From Kofleriaceae bacterium (GTDB taxonomy: Bacteria; Myxococcota_A; Polyangia; Haliangiales; Haliangiaceae): a stretch of 64,000 bases of DNA. The position numbers and the translations under genes were made by a program. This document shows, in pieces, positions 1-7,392 of this stretch; the first letter of the stretch is position 1; the number at the start of each line of letters is the position of its first letter. The DNA lies in the NCBI GenBank assembly GCA_018057825.1, contig JAGPCY010000016.1, positions 1-64,000 on the forward strand, in the 5' to 3' direction. The notes under the pieces are model-generated. The model ran no database searches, was not told the DNA's origin, and worked only from the letters and a program-made list of their open reading frames with translations.

Positions 1-195
<195 letters not shown>

Positions 196-280
196 GCCTC
201 GCGGCCTCGCCCGCGGCCTCACGCGAAATGTCCCCGAGGCGCTCGACGCGCCTGATGACCTCCAACTTTGTGAGCCTGCC

Positions 281-718
281 ATGCGCCACGGTAACTCTGG
301 ACGGAAGCTCTCTCGCACGGCGTCGCACCGCGACGCGCTCTACGCCAACCTGGTGACCGCGCTCTTCACCTACGGGCGCATCGAGACCACCGAGGCCAAG
401 GCCAAGGACCTGCGCGCGCACGCCGACGCCGCGATCGGTTGGGGCGTCGGCGTCGCCGACCTGCTCGGCAAGGGCGACAAGGCGACCGCCGCCGAGAAGG
501 CCAAGATCGTCCACGCCCGTCGCCAGGCGCGCAAGGTCGTGAAGACCCGCGACGCCCTCGACCGGCTGTTCCGCGAGATCGGTCCGCACTTCGCCAAGAC
601 CAAGAAGCAGGGCGGCTACACCCGCATGCTGAAGACCCGCTTCCGCGCCGGCGACGCCGCGTCGATGGCGCTGGTCGAGCTGATCGGGCTGGCGCCGGCG
701 CCGGTCGCTGCGGCCTGA
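281..718 (+). CDS. rplQ: 50S ribosomal protein L17
   Basis: 145 residues, starting [17 protein letters not shown], the nearly invariant L17 opening (RHxxxxxKLxRxxxHRxAL). L17 sits at the bottom of the large ribosomal subunit near the exit tunnel. The family core of about 116-130 residues is complete; the Ala/Pro-rich tail after residue 125 is a lineage extension. There is no strong Shine-Dalgarno just before the ATG, and the gene probably depends on read-through from rpoA, 85 bases upstream. A perfect hairpin with a T-tract follows at 748-778, which marks the end of the operon. Confidence 0.97.
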   Translation: MRHGNSGRKLSRTASHRDALYANLVTALFTYGRIETTEAKAKDLRAHADAAIGWGVGVADLLGKGDKATAAEKAKIVHARRQARKVVKTRDALDRLFREIGPHFAKTKKQGGYTRMLKTRFRAGDAASMALVELIGLAPAPVAAA

Positions 719-747
719 CCCGCCCTCGAAAAAGTCGCGCTCGTGTG

Positions 748-778
748 ACGCCCGCCTCACCGCGGGCGTTTTGTTTTG
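748..778 (+). terminator. Rho-independent terminator after rplQ
   Basis: An 8 bp perfect stem (ACGCCCGC at 748-755, GCGGGCGT at 762-769) with a 6-base loop is followed by TTTTGTTTT. It lies 30 bases after the rplQ stop and closes the ribosomal alpha operon. Confidence 0.9.
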
Positions 779-781
779 GTC

Positions 782-823
782 TATAACGCCGCGAACCTCG
801 CCTGTTGTCTCGGCGAGAGGAGG
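782..823 (+). promoter_or_regulatory. -10 box, leader hairpin and Shine-Dalgarno of the 833 lipoprotein
   Basis: TATAAC at 782-787 is a good -10 hexamer directly after the rplQ terminator. In the leader, CTCGCC (797-802) can pair with GGCGAG (812-817). The Shine-Dalgarno GAGAGGAGG (815-823) starts inside the 3' arm of that stem, so folding could partly hide it. The SD decides the ATG at 833. Confidence 0.6.
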
Positions 824-832
824 CCGCCCGTC

Positions 833-2410
833 ATGCTTCGCACGCTTCGCTTGATCCCGACCTTCACTCTGGCCGCCGCGGCGGCCTTGACCGTAGGCTG
901 CCGCGACAGCGGCGGCGACGACGACGGCCAGCCGGACGCGCGCATCGACGCGCCGGGGACCGGCTTGACCATCCAGGAGGTCCAGAACGACGCGATGGTG
1001 CCTGGCACCCCCGTCGATCTGCGCCGCAAGGTCGTGCTCGCGATCGACACCTTCGGGTCGCGCGTCGGCAACTTCTGGGTCGGCGAAGAGGCCGGCGGCG
1101 CGTTCTCGGGCGTGCTGGTCTTCGGCGCGCCGGTCGAGCAGGTCGCGCAGCTCGCGGTCGGCGACCTGGTCGACATCACGGGCGCGGAGAAGACGGAGTT
1201 CGCGCTGGCTGCGGATACCAGCGGCCGTACGACCACCGAGCTCCAGCCGCTGTCGGGCGGCGCGATGACCGTGACCAAGGTCGGCACCGGCACGGTGCCA
1301 GCGACGCAGGTCGTCGATGCCCTATCGATCGCTATGATGGACCAGGCCGCCCGGGACGCCGAGTGGGAGAAGTGGGAGGGCGTGTTGGTTCGCGTCGACA
1401 ACGTCGCGGCCCTCAACGACGTGCGCTACATCCGCAGCTCGACGGGCGCCGACGACTGCACCTTCCGCGAGTTCGAGGTTGCCGGCGGGGTCCGTGTCGA
1501 CTCGTCGCTCGCTCCGATCCCCGGTTCGCCGCCCGCCAACGACGAGTGTATGGAGACCGGGACGGACAACCTCGTTGACCGCGGCGACTGCCTGGCCTCG
1601 GTGTCCGGCATCGGCGACTACTTCTTCAATCACAAGATCCTGCCGCGCATGACCTCCGAGATTGCGACCGGCGGATCCGGATGCGTCGTGGAGAACACCA
1701 TGGCGTTGTGCATGGACACCCTCGACAACGACGGGAACGGGTTCACCGACTGCGAGGACTTCTCGTGCTCGGCGTTCTGTGCGGTGTCGACCACCGTCGA
1801 GATGGTGCAGTCCGGCACCGCGACCGGGGTCGTGACGCTGGAGAACTTGGTCGTGACCGCGATCGACGACGTCGGGACCACCAGCAAGGGCTTCTGGGTG
1901 CAGCAGAATCCCCAGGCGGCGGCCAATCAGGGCGTCTTGGTGTTCACCGGGGCGACGACGCCGACCGTCACGGTTGGGCAGCGGGTGAACGTCACCGGCT
2001 CGGTCGTGGAGTTCGATCTGACGCCGCCGATGGGTGACACCTTGACGGAGATCAGCTTCCCGACTGTGACGCCAGTCGCTGGGACCTCGACGCCCTTGCC
2101 GCTCACCGGAATCGCGATCAATACGCTCAAGGACATCACCGCCGTCGGTGAGCCCTACGAGAGCGTCTTGGTCCAGCTCAGCAACCTGCGCGTCTCCGCT
2201 CACCCCGGCAACGATCGTCTCACCTTGACGGATGGCACGAACACCATCGTGGCTGATGACGAGTCGTTCAACTACGCCATGACTGACTATCCAGTCGGGA
2301 CCTGCTTCGCCAGCGTCACGGGCGTGATGGGGGTCAACCTCATTGACAACGAGCGACGTATCTTCCCGCGGTCGGCCGCCGACCTTGTCGCAGGCAGCTC
2401 CTGCCCCTGA
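833..2410 (+). CDS. Secreted lipoprotein with duplicated OB-like domain and DxDxDG-type Cys motif
   Basis: 525 residues from the ATG at 833, chosen for the SD GAGAGGAGG nine bases upstream. The N-terminus is a lipoprotein signal with lipobox LTVGC and an acidic Asp/Gly segment after the Cys. Two similar beta-rich modules (near residues 50-150 and 330-450) share a pattern of VVxAIDxxG, GFWVxxx, GVLVF and VGxxVxxTG, resembling OB-fold domains of secreted nuclease-linked proteins. Between them lies CMDTLDNDGNGFTDCEDFSC, a Cys-bracketed calcium-loop-like motif common in myxobacterial surface proteins. No catalytic residues are recognised. The gene is monocistronic between the rplQ terminator and a convergent lipoprotein gene. 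The exact function is unknown. Confidence 0.75.
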   Translation: MLRTLRLIPTFTLAAAAALTVGCRDSGGDDDGQPDARIDAPGTGLTIQEVQNDAMVPGTPVDLRRKVVLAIDTFGSRVGNFWVGEEAGGAFSGVLVFGAPVEQVAQLAVGDLVDITGAEKTEFALAADTSGRTTTELQPLSGGAMTVTKVGTGTVPATQVVDALSIAMMDQAARDAEWEKWEGVLVRVDNVAALNDVRYIRSSTGADDCTFREFEVAGGVRVDSSLAPIPGSPPANDECMETGTDNLVDRGDCLASVSGIGDYFFNHKILPRMTSEIATGGSGCVVENTMALCMDTLDNDGNGFTDCEDFSCSAFCAVSTTVEMVQSGTATGVVTLENLVVTAIDDVGTTSKGFWVQQNPQAAANQGVLVFTGATTPTVTVGQRVNVTGSVVEFDLTPPMGDTLTEISFPTVTPVAGTSTPLPLTGIAINTLKDITAVGEPYESVLVQLSNLRVSAHPGNDRLTLTDGTNTIVADDESFNYAMTDYPVGTCFASVTGVMGVNLIDNERRIFPRSAADLVAGSSCP

Positions 2411-2431
2411 GGACAATCGCGGAGCGGGGCA

Positions 2432-3760
2432 TCACGGGACTCGGCGGAGTCGCAGGACTCCGTCGGTTCGTACGCCTCGGATGGCGGCGCCGTCTTGGGG
2501 CAGGGTGAGGCCGCTGCGGTTGTGTAGCCAGATCGATCCGGCCGCGCCGCCACCGCCGCCCCCGTTGTCTGAGCCCCCTGCCGCGTCGGCGCCCGCTGCC
2601 GGCGGGGCCGTCATGCCCCCGAAGCCCCCGATGGTGCCCTGAGGGCTGGTGCCTCCGCGCGCGGGTGCTGCGCTGGTGCCGCCGTCTTCGCCGGGCCCGC
2701 CCAGGACGGAGGTCGAACTGGCGCCCCCGCCGCCGCCACCCTTGGTTGAGAGGACGACTGCCGTACCGGTCAGCACAACTTGCGGCGCCTCGATGAGGAT
2801 GTTGCCGCCAGCGCCGCCGCCGGTGCCTCCGCGATTCAAGCCGGCCGGTACGCCACCACCTCCGCTCGCGTCGATCGCACCGTTGCCCTCGAACCATACA
2901 AGCGTCCGGCTGGCCAGGTGAAGCCCTCCGCCGCCTCCGCCACCGAAGAACTTGCCGATCGCGAACGTACCTCCGCCGGCACAACCGCCGGCGAGTGGCG
3001 TCGTTCCGATGAGCACCGTACCCGGCGCTCCACCCGCGAGCATGTTGACGTGCCCGCCCGCCCCACCGGGAACCGCGCCGCCACCGCCCCCGGCGCCAGG
3101 ATTGGGCAAGCCGCCGAATATCGGTCGACCGATGCACTCGGTCACTTGCGAGTGCTGGATGTCGGTCCCTGGCCAGCCGCCGGGGCCTGCGAGGTCGCGT
3201 TGCGCGCTCACATCGATCGGTCCGCGGATCAGGATGTCGCCGCGCGAAACGATGGCGATGGGGTACTGACGAAGATCGTTCGGCGGGGAGGTCAGGGGGC
3301 CGTTGACCGTGAGGGAATTTACGACGTACACCCGAATCGGGGGCTCGTTGACGCCTGGGCCGCGCGGCGTGAGGAACGACGGTACGGCGACGTCCAGACC
3401 GCCGTCGATGAGCAGCCCACGGACGGTGTCGAAGGTTGCGGGCCCCGAAAGAACGACGTCGGGGGGATCCTCGACCATGTCGAGGTACATCGCGAGGCCG
3501 TTGTGCGGGTCGATGTCGAGGCACTTCTCGACGTCGGGGGCGCAGCCGAGGGGGCAGGTCATCTGGCGGACGATGGCGCCGGTGGCGTCGCACTCGGTGT
3601 AGACGCCCTGGGCGTCGTCGCAGACGATGGTGTCCGCGACGCAGGCGGGGGCGGCGTCGAAGAGCCGGGCGTCGATGGGCTGCTGGTCGACGGGGGCGTC
3701 GAACTGGCACGCGGCCAGCGGGGAGGCGAGGGCCAGGGCCACGGTCGGGACACGCCACAT
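2432..3760 (-). CDS. Glycine-rich lipoprotein of unknown function
   Basis: 442 residues. The start at 3760 is chosen because it begins MWRVPTVALALASPLAACQ, a short signal peptide with lipobox LAAC. The frame stays open far upstream, but that part is only translated hexamer array. After the Cys comes an Asp-rich linker, a small Cys-containing segment (CVADTIVCDDAQG, CPLGCAPDVEKC), then a long Gly-rich region with runs such as GAGGGGGAVPGGAGGH alternating with short beta-strand-like pieces (ILIEAPQVVLTGTAVV). This arrangement looks like a right-handed beta-helix or a surface matrix protein, but no family is certain. It is convergent with the lipoprotein ending at 2410, 21 bases apart. Confidence 0.72.
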   Translation of the reverse strand: MWRVPTVALALASPLAACQFDAPVDQQPIDARLFDAAPACVADTIVCDDAQGVYTECDATGAIVRQMTCPLGCAPDVEKCLDIDPHNGLAMYLDMVEDPPDVVLSGPATFDTVRGLLIDGGLDVAVPSFLTPRGPGVNEPPIRVYVVNSLTVNGPLTSPPNDLRQYPIAIVSRGDILIRGPIDVSAQRDLAGPGGWPGTDIQHSQVTECIGRPIFGGLPNPGAGGGGGAVPGGAGGHVNMLAGGAPGTVLIGTTPLAGGCAGGGTFAIGKFFGGGGGGGLHLASRTLVWFEGNGAIDASGGGGVPAGLNRGGTGGGAGGNILIEAPQVVLTGTAVVLSTKGGGGGGASSTSVLGGPGEDGGTSAAPARGGTSPQGTIGGFGGMTAPPAAGADAAGGSDNGGGGGGAAGSIWLHNRSGLTLPQDGAAIRGVRTDGVLRLRRVP

Positions 3761-3884
3761 GGGTCGATCAGACAAAACCGGGGACGTCGCGTCAAGGCCG
3801 GTGCCGGCCACGCGAGCGAGCGCGTCGCCGAGGGCGGCGCGCGGGCCCTGAGCGATGGATAGGTGGCCCTCCGCGTCGGGCGCG

Positions 3885-4200
3885 CTCTCGGTCTCGGACT
3901 CGGACTCGGACTCGGACTCGGTCTCGGACTCGGTCTCGGCCTCGGTCTCGGACTCGGACTCGGACTCGGTCTCGGACTCGGTCTCGGACTCGGGTTCGGG
4001 TTCGGGTTCGGGTTCGGGTTCGGGTTCGGGGTTCGGGGTCGGGTTCGGGTTCGGGGTCGGGGTTCCGGTTCCGGTCTCGGCCTCGGCCTCGGCCTCGGTC
4101 TCGGACTCGGTCTCGGACTCGGCCTCGGCCTCGGACTCGGTCTCGGTCTCGGCCTCGGCCTCGGACTCGGACTCGGACTCGGTCTCGGTCTCGGTCTCGA
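3885..4200 (+). repeat. Degenerate hexamer array A, (CTCGGN)n with a TTCGGG core
   Basis: About 50 units of CTCGGN in which the last base is freely A, T, C or G while the other five are almost constant. A central block (about 3988-4075) is mostly TTCGGG and contains small indels. It fills most of the gap between the divergent lipoprotein (start 3760) and fliO (start 4247). All six frames are open, giving Leu-Gly, Ser-Asp/Val/Ala and Arg-rich dipeptides on the plus strand and Glu-Thr/Ser/Ala on the minus strand. Related arrays occur at 23824, 55117 and 62427. Confidence 0.95.
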
Positions 4201-4246
4201 CGGTCCAGTGCTCCAGGCTGTCAGAGGCCGGTGGTACGCCCGGTTC

Positions 4247-4669
4247 ATGCGAGCACCGGAGGTCGCGGCGCAGGCGTCGGCGGGCGATGGCTACGCGGGG
4301 CTCCTGGTGACGACGGTGGTGCTCCTGGCGGTGGTGTGTCTGGTGGCCTTCGTCGTGGTGCGGCTCTTGCGCCGCGGGCTCGAGGGGCGCCCGGTCGGTG
4401 AGCGCCTGGTGTCGGTGGTCGCTCGGGTGCCGCTCGAGCCGCGGCGCTCGCTGTACGTGGTGCGGGTCGGCGGCAAGACCCTGCTCCTGGGGGCCAGCGA
4501 GGGTGGCCTGAGCCTCCTCTCGGAGCTCGACGGCGCAGCGCTCCCGTCGACGACCGAGGTCTCGGCGGGTCAACGGTTCGCCGACCTGGTGTCGGCGGCG
4601 TGGGGCCGGCGCCGCGGCGGCGCGACGAGCGCGGGTCCGCCGGCGGGCGGCGACGAGGGCCCGACATGA
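4247..4669 (+). CDS. fliO: FliO-like export apparatus protein
   Basis: 140 residues. One strong transmembrane helix at about residues 19-41 (LLVTTVVLLAVVCLVAFVVV) is followed by the FliO-type cytoplasmic fold with RSLYVVRVGGKTLLLGAS and LSLLSEL. FliO helps assemble the FliP ring of the flagellar export gate and is normally absent from non-flagellar injectisomes. The ATG at 4247 was chosen because it opens just before the helix; a TACGCC hexamer ends six bases upstream. In frame upstream is only the Leu-Gly translation of array A, which is unlikely to be translated. The stop overlaps the fliP start (ATGA at 4666). Confidence 0.8.
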   Translation: MRAPEVAAQASAGDGYAGLLVTTVVLLAVVCLVAFVVVRLLRRGLEGRPVGERLVSVVARVPLEPRRSLYVVRVGGKTLLLGASEGGLSLLSELDGAALPSTTEVSAGQRFADLVSAAWGRRRGGATSAGPPAGGDEGPT

Positions 4670-5364
4670 GCGGCGGTGACGTCGCGGCGCTGGTGGCGGT
4701 GGCGGCGGTGCCGGTGGTGGCGCTCATGTTGACCGCCTTCGTCAAGACCACGGTGGTGATGGCGCTCCTGCGCAACGCGCTGGGCGCGCCCCAGGCGCCG
4801 CCTGATCTGGTCGTGACCGGGCTGGCGCTCTTGCTCACGATCTTCGTGATGCTGCCGGTGGGCCGCGACGTGGTGGCGGCGATCGAGCGTGGGCCTGCGG
4901 GAGCGCCGGCGCCGGCGGGCGGGCCGGGCGGGGCGGGCGCACCGGACGCGCCAGCGCCGTACCGGCTCGATCTCGATCAGGCACCGCCGGGAGGCTGGCT
5001 GGCGGCGGCCGATCGCGGCGTGGTGCCGGTCCGGGCGTTCCTGATCAAACACGCCGGTGCGGACGATCGCGCGGCCTTCGCGGCGGCGGCGACCGAGCTG
5101 CGCGGGGCGCCGGTCGCCGACGACGATCTCGCGGTGCTGGCGCTGGCCTTCGTCGCGACCGAGCTGGCCGAGGCCTTCGCGATCGCGTTCCTGGTGTTCC
5201 TGCCGTTCCTCCTGGTCGATCTGATCGTCGGCGTCGCGCTGGGGGCCCTGGGGTTGACCACGGTGCCGACGCCGACGGTCGCCTTGCCGCTCAAGCTGCT
5301 CTTGTTCGTGGCGGTCGACGGCTGGCGCCTGCTCTTCGTGGGGCTGATCCGAGGGTACGCGTGA
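4666..5364 (+). CDS. fliP: FliP/SctR-like type III export gate protein
   Basis: 232 residues. The N-terminal block LLRNALGAPQAPPDLVVTGL and LLLTIFVMLPV, and the C-terminal FLPFLLVDLIVGVALG with LPLKLLLFVAVDGWRLL, are the two FliP signatures. FliP forms a pentamer that, with FliQ and FliR, makes the export channel in the inner membrane. The periplasmic segment (about residues 75-150) is Gly/Ala/Pro-rich. The loop that carries consecutive Met residues in well-studied FliP proteins (the Met gasket, followed by PP) reads ALGLTTVPTPT here. ATGA overlap with fliO; GTGA overlap with fliQ. Confidence 0.9.
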   Translation: MSGGDVAALVAVAAVPVVALMLTAFVKTTVVMALLRNALGAPQAPPDLVVTGLALLLTIFVMLPVGRDVVAAIERGPAGAPAPAGGPGGAGAPDAPAPYRLDLDQAPPGGWLAAADRGVVPVRAFLIKHAGADDRAAFAAAATELRGAPVADDDLAVLALAFVATELAEAFAIAFLVFLPFLLVDLIVGVALGALGLTTVPTPTVALPLKLLLFVAVDGWRLLFVGLIRGYA

Positions 5365-5633
5365 GCGGGGCCCTGCTCGGGCTGGCTCGCGACGGCGCGC
5401 TCCTGGCGGTGGCCTTGGCCTTGCCCCTGGTGCTCGCGGCGGTGTTGGCCGGCGCGGTGACCGCGATCGTCGGCGCCGTGACCCAGGTGCGCGACGCCAG
5501 CCTGGGCTTCGCGCCGCGCCTGGTCGCGCTGGCCCTGGCCGTGGCCGTGACCGCCCCGGTGATCGGCGCGCGGGCGGCGGCCTTCGCGACCCGGGCCCTG
5601 TCGGCGATCGAGGTGGTGGGGCGCGGCGGATGA
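5361..5633 (+). CDS. fliQ: FliQ/SctS-like export gate protein
   Basis: 90 residues, the usual FliQ length, with two transmembrane helices (about residues 13-35 and 52-70) separated by the conserved-type loop VGAVTQVRDASLGFAPRLV. FliQ subunits wrap around the FliP5-FliR core and help close the channel. The GTG start at 5361 overlaps the fliP stop, and the stop overlaps the fliR ATG at 5630, so the three genes are translationally coupled. Confidence 0.88.
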   Translation: MSGALLGLARDGALLAVALALPLVLAAVLAGAVTAIVGAVTQVRDASLGFAPRLVALALAVAVTAPVIGARAAAFATRALSAIEVVGRGG

Positions 5634-6355
5634 TCGGCGGGACCCTCGACGGTTGGGGCCTGGCGGTGGTGGCGGTCCGGGTGGTGCCGGCGATCGTCCT
5701 GGCCCTCGGGGTGGCGCGGGTCGGGTTGGGGCGCACAGCGGCGCTGGCGGTCGCGCTGGTGGTCGGGCTGGCGATCGCGGCCTGGGGCGACGCCAGCGTG
5801 GCGGCCACGGCTGCGGCGCTGGCGCGCGGCGGCGTCGGCGCGCAGCTCGCGCTCCTTGGCCGCGAGGCGGCGGTGGGGCTGGCGCTGGGCCTGACGGCCG
5901 CGGTGCCGGTCGTCGCGGCGGAGCTGGTCGGCGACTGGCTGGCGGCCGCCCTCGGTGAGCCCGACGGCGCCGGGCCGTGGTCGCTCGCCACCGGCCTGAT
6001 CGGTGCGCTGGCGTTCTTTGCGCTGGGTGGACACCGCGCGATCGTCCTCGCGCTGGCGGCCTCGTACCGCGCGCTGCCGGCGGGCGCCGACGCCGACGCG
6101 GTGCTCGGCGTGGGCGCGACCTTGATCGCGATCGCGGTGGGGCTCGCGGTGCCTCTAGTGGGCGCGGTCTTGGTGGCGGTGCTGGCGGCGGCCGCGGTCG
6201 AGCGCGCGGCGGTGGCGGCGACCGGCGTGGTCCCGCCGGGCCTGGCGCTGCGGATTGCGGGTCCGGTGGCGCTGGCGGCGATGGTCTACGCGCTTGCCGC
6301 CGGGGTCGGCGCGGCGACCGTGGACCTACCGCTGACGATCACGTCGGGGCGCTGA
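5630..6355 (+). CDS. fliR: FliR/SctT-like export gate protein
   Basis: 241 residues, highly hydrophobic with about six predicted helices. The order after FliP and FliQ and segments such as GREAAVGLALGLTAAVPVVAAELVG (reported here only by position, about residues 80-105) fit the FliR family, which supplies one subunit at the top of the export gate. The protein is slightly shorter than the typical 255-265 residues and very Ala/Gly/Val-rich. Its last 17 bases overlap the 3' end of the opposed flhB-like gene, so the two are convergent. Confidence 0.85.
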   Translation: MIGGTLDGWGLAVVAVRVVPAIVLALGVARVGLGRTAALAVALVVGLAIAAWGDASVAATAAALARGGVGAQLALLGREAAVGLALGLTAAVPVVAAELVGDWLAAALGEPDGAGPWSLATGLIGALAFFALGGHRAIVLALAASYRALPAGADADAVLGVGATLIAIAVGLAVPLVGAVLVAVLAAAAVERAAVAATGVVPPGLALRIAGPVALAAMVYALAAGVGAATVDLPLTITSGR

Positions 6356-7316
6356 CCCCGACCGCGGCGAGCACGGCGGCCAGGGGCGCGAGCTCGGCGT
6401 CGGGGATCGCGGGGCCGGCGGCCAAGCGCATCGCGAGGGCGCCGTCGGCGACGATCGGTACCGCGCGGCCGCGGGCGGCCGCGACGATCCGTCGGGCGTC
6501 GAGGCCGCGGCCGTGGGCCACCCGGCGCGGCGGCGCTCCGGGGCGCCAGCCGATCGCGACCGCGTCGTCCTCGCCGACCACGACCACCCGCGCGTCGGCC
6601 AGGACCTGGCGATCGTCGGCCCGCGCGGCGCGCCGGGCCTGGCGCACCCCAGGGTCGCCGGACTGCTCCTTGTTCTCGGCCCGGCGTTCGCGCTCGGTCA
6701 TCGCGAGGTGGCCCTCGAGGCGGCGCCAGCGCACCGCGACCTCGAGGACGGCGAGGGCGACCGCGGCGATCGCGACCGTGGCGAGCGCGCGGCCGACGAT
6801 GGCGGCGAGGGCGGCGCCGTCGTGGGCGCCGAGGCGGGCCAAGGGCGACAGCGCGGCGGCGGCGGCGGCGACCGCGACGACGAGGAGCGCGGCGGTCCGC
6901 GCGACGGCGAGGGCGGCCTCGCTCGCGCGCTGACCGGCGGTCGCGGGATCGGCGCCGACGCTGGGCGCCCCCGGGACGTCGCGCCACGGCAGCCACAGCC
7001 CGCGGGCGAGGGCGCCCTGGACGAGCAGGGCGGCGGCGGCGGCGACGATGGCGATCGGCGCACCGTACGCCAACACGGTGCCCGGGAGGTCCTGGGCCGC
7101 GGCGGCCGCGTCGCGACCGGGGGCGGCGGCGTCGGCGAGCTGGCGCGCGGTCGCGGCGGTGAGGGCGCGGGCGGCGGCGCCGGCCAGCGCCAGCGTCGCG
7201 CCGAGACCGGCGGCCACGCTCACCGCCGCGACCAGGGCCGGGCTGGTCAACACCCGGCCCGCGGCGCGGGCCAGCGCGCGCCGCCGCGGCGAGCTCGGGT
7301 GTGGCCGATCGTCCAC
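6339..7316 (-). CDS. FlhB/SctU-like export switch protein lacking the NPTH motif
   Basis: 325 residues from a GTG at 7316. The N-terminal half has hydrophobic helices. The linker MTERERRAENKEQSGDPGV matches the FlhB signature MxxxEVKxExKxxEGDP. The C-terminal domain then aligns through AVAIGW, VAHGRGLDARRIV, AVPIVADGALAMRL and IPDAELAPLAAVLA. In normal FlhB/SctU the sequence VVVTNPTHYAVAL holds the autocleavage site NPTH; here it reads VVVGEDDAVAI, so the Asn-Pro pair needed for self-cleavage is gone. The gene is on the opposite strand to fliOPQR and overlaps fliR at the 3' end. A TACACT hexamer ends six bases before the GTG. Confidence 0.82.
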   Translation of the reverse strand: MDDRPHPSSPRRRALARAAGRVLTSPALVAAVSVAAGLGATLALAGAAARALTAATARQLADAAAPGRDAAAAAQDLPGTVLAYGAPIAIVAAAAALLVQGALARGLWLPWRDVPGAPSVGADPATAGQRASEAALAVARTAALLVVAVAAAAAALSPLARLGAHDGAALAAIVGRALATVAIAAVALAVLEVAVRWRRLEGHLAMTERERRAENKEQSGDPGVRQARRAARADDRQVLADARVVVVGEDDAVAIGWRPGAPPRRVAHGRGLDARRIVAAARGRAVPIVADGALAMRLAAGPAIPDAELAPLAAVLAAVGVSAPT

Positions 7317-7322
7317 GGTCGC

Positions 7323-7328
7323 AGTGTA
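7323..7328 (-). promoter_or_regulatory. -10-like box of the flhB homologue
   Basis: TACACT on the minus strand, six bases before the GTG at 7316. No -35 match was seen. It is divergent from the priA -10-like box at 7376. Confidence 0.5.
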
Positions 7329-7375
7329 CTACCGCGCTCCGACGGCGCCGGGCCGCGCGGCGGCGAGGCGCCTGC

Positions 7376-7381
7376 TACAGT
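7376..7381 (+). promoter_or_regulatory. -10-like box of priA
   Basis: TACAGT, 11 bases before the ATG at 7393, consistent with a near-leaderless transcript. No TTGACA-like hexamer is present 17 bases upstream. Confidence 0.5.
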
Positions 7382-7392
7382 GCGCGGCCCCG

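Noticed and set aside
2432-4573. A 713-residue minus-strand protein made of an acidic Glu-Ser/Thr repeat fused to the Gly-rich lipoprotein.
   Set aside because: The lipoprotein has a proper signal peptide and lipobox at 3760; the upstream part is only the translated hexamer array, open in every frame.
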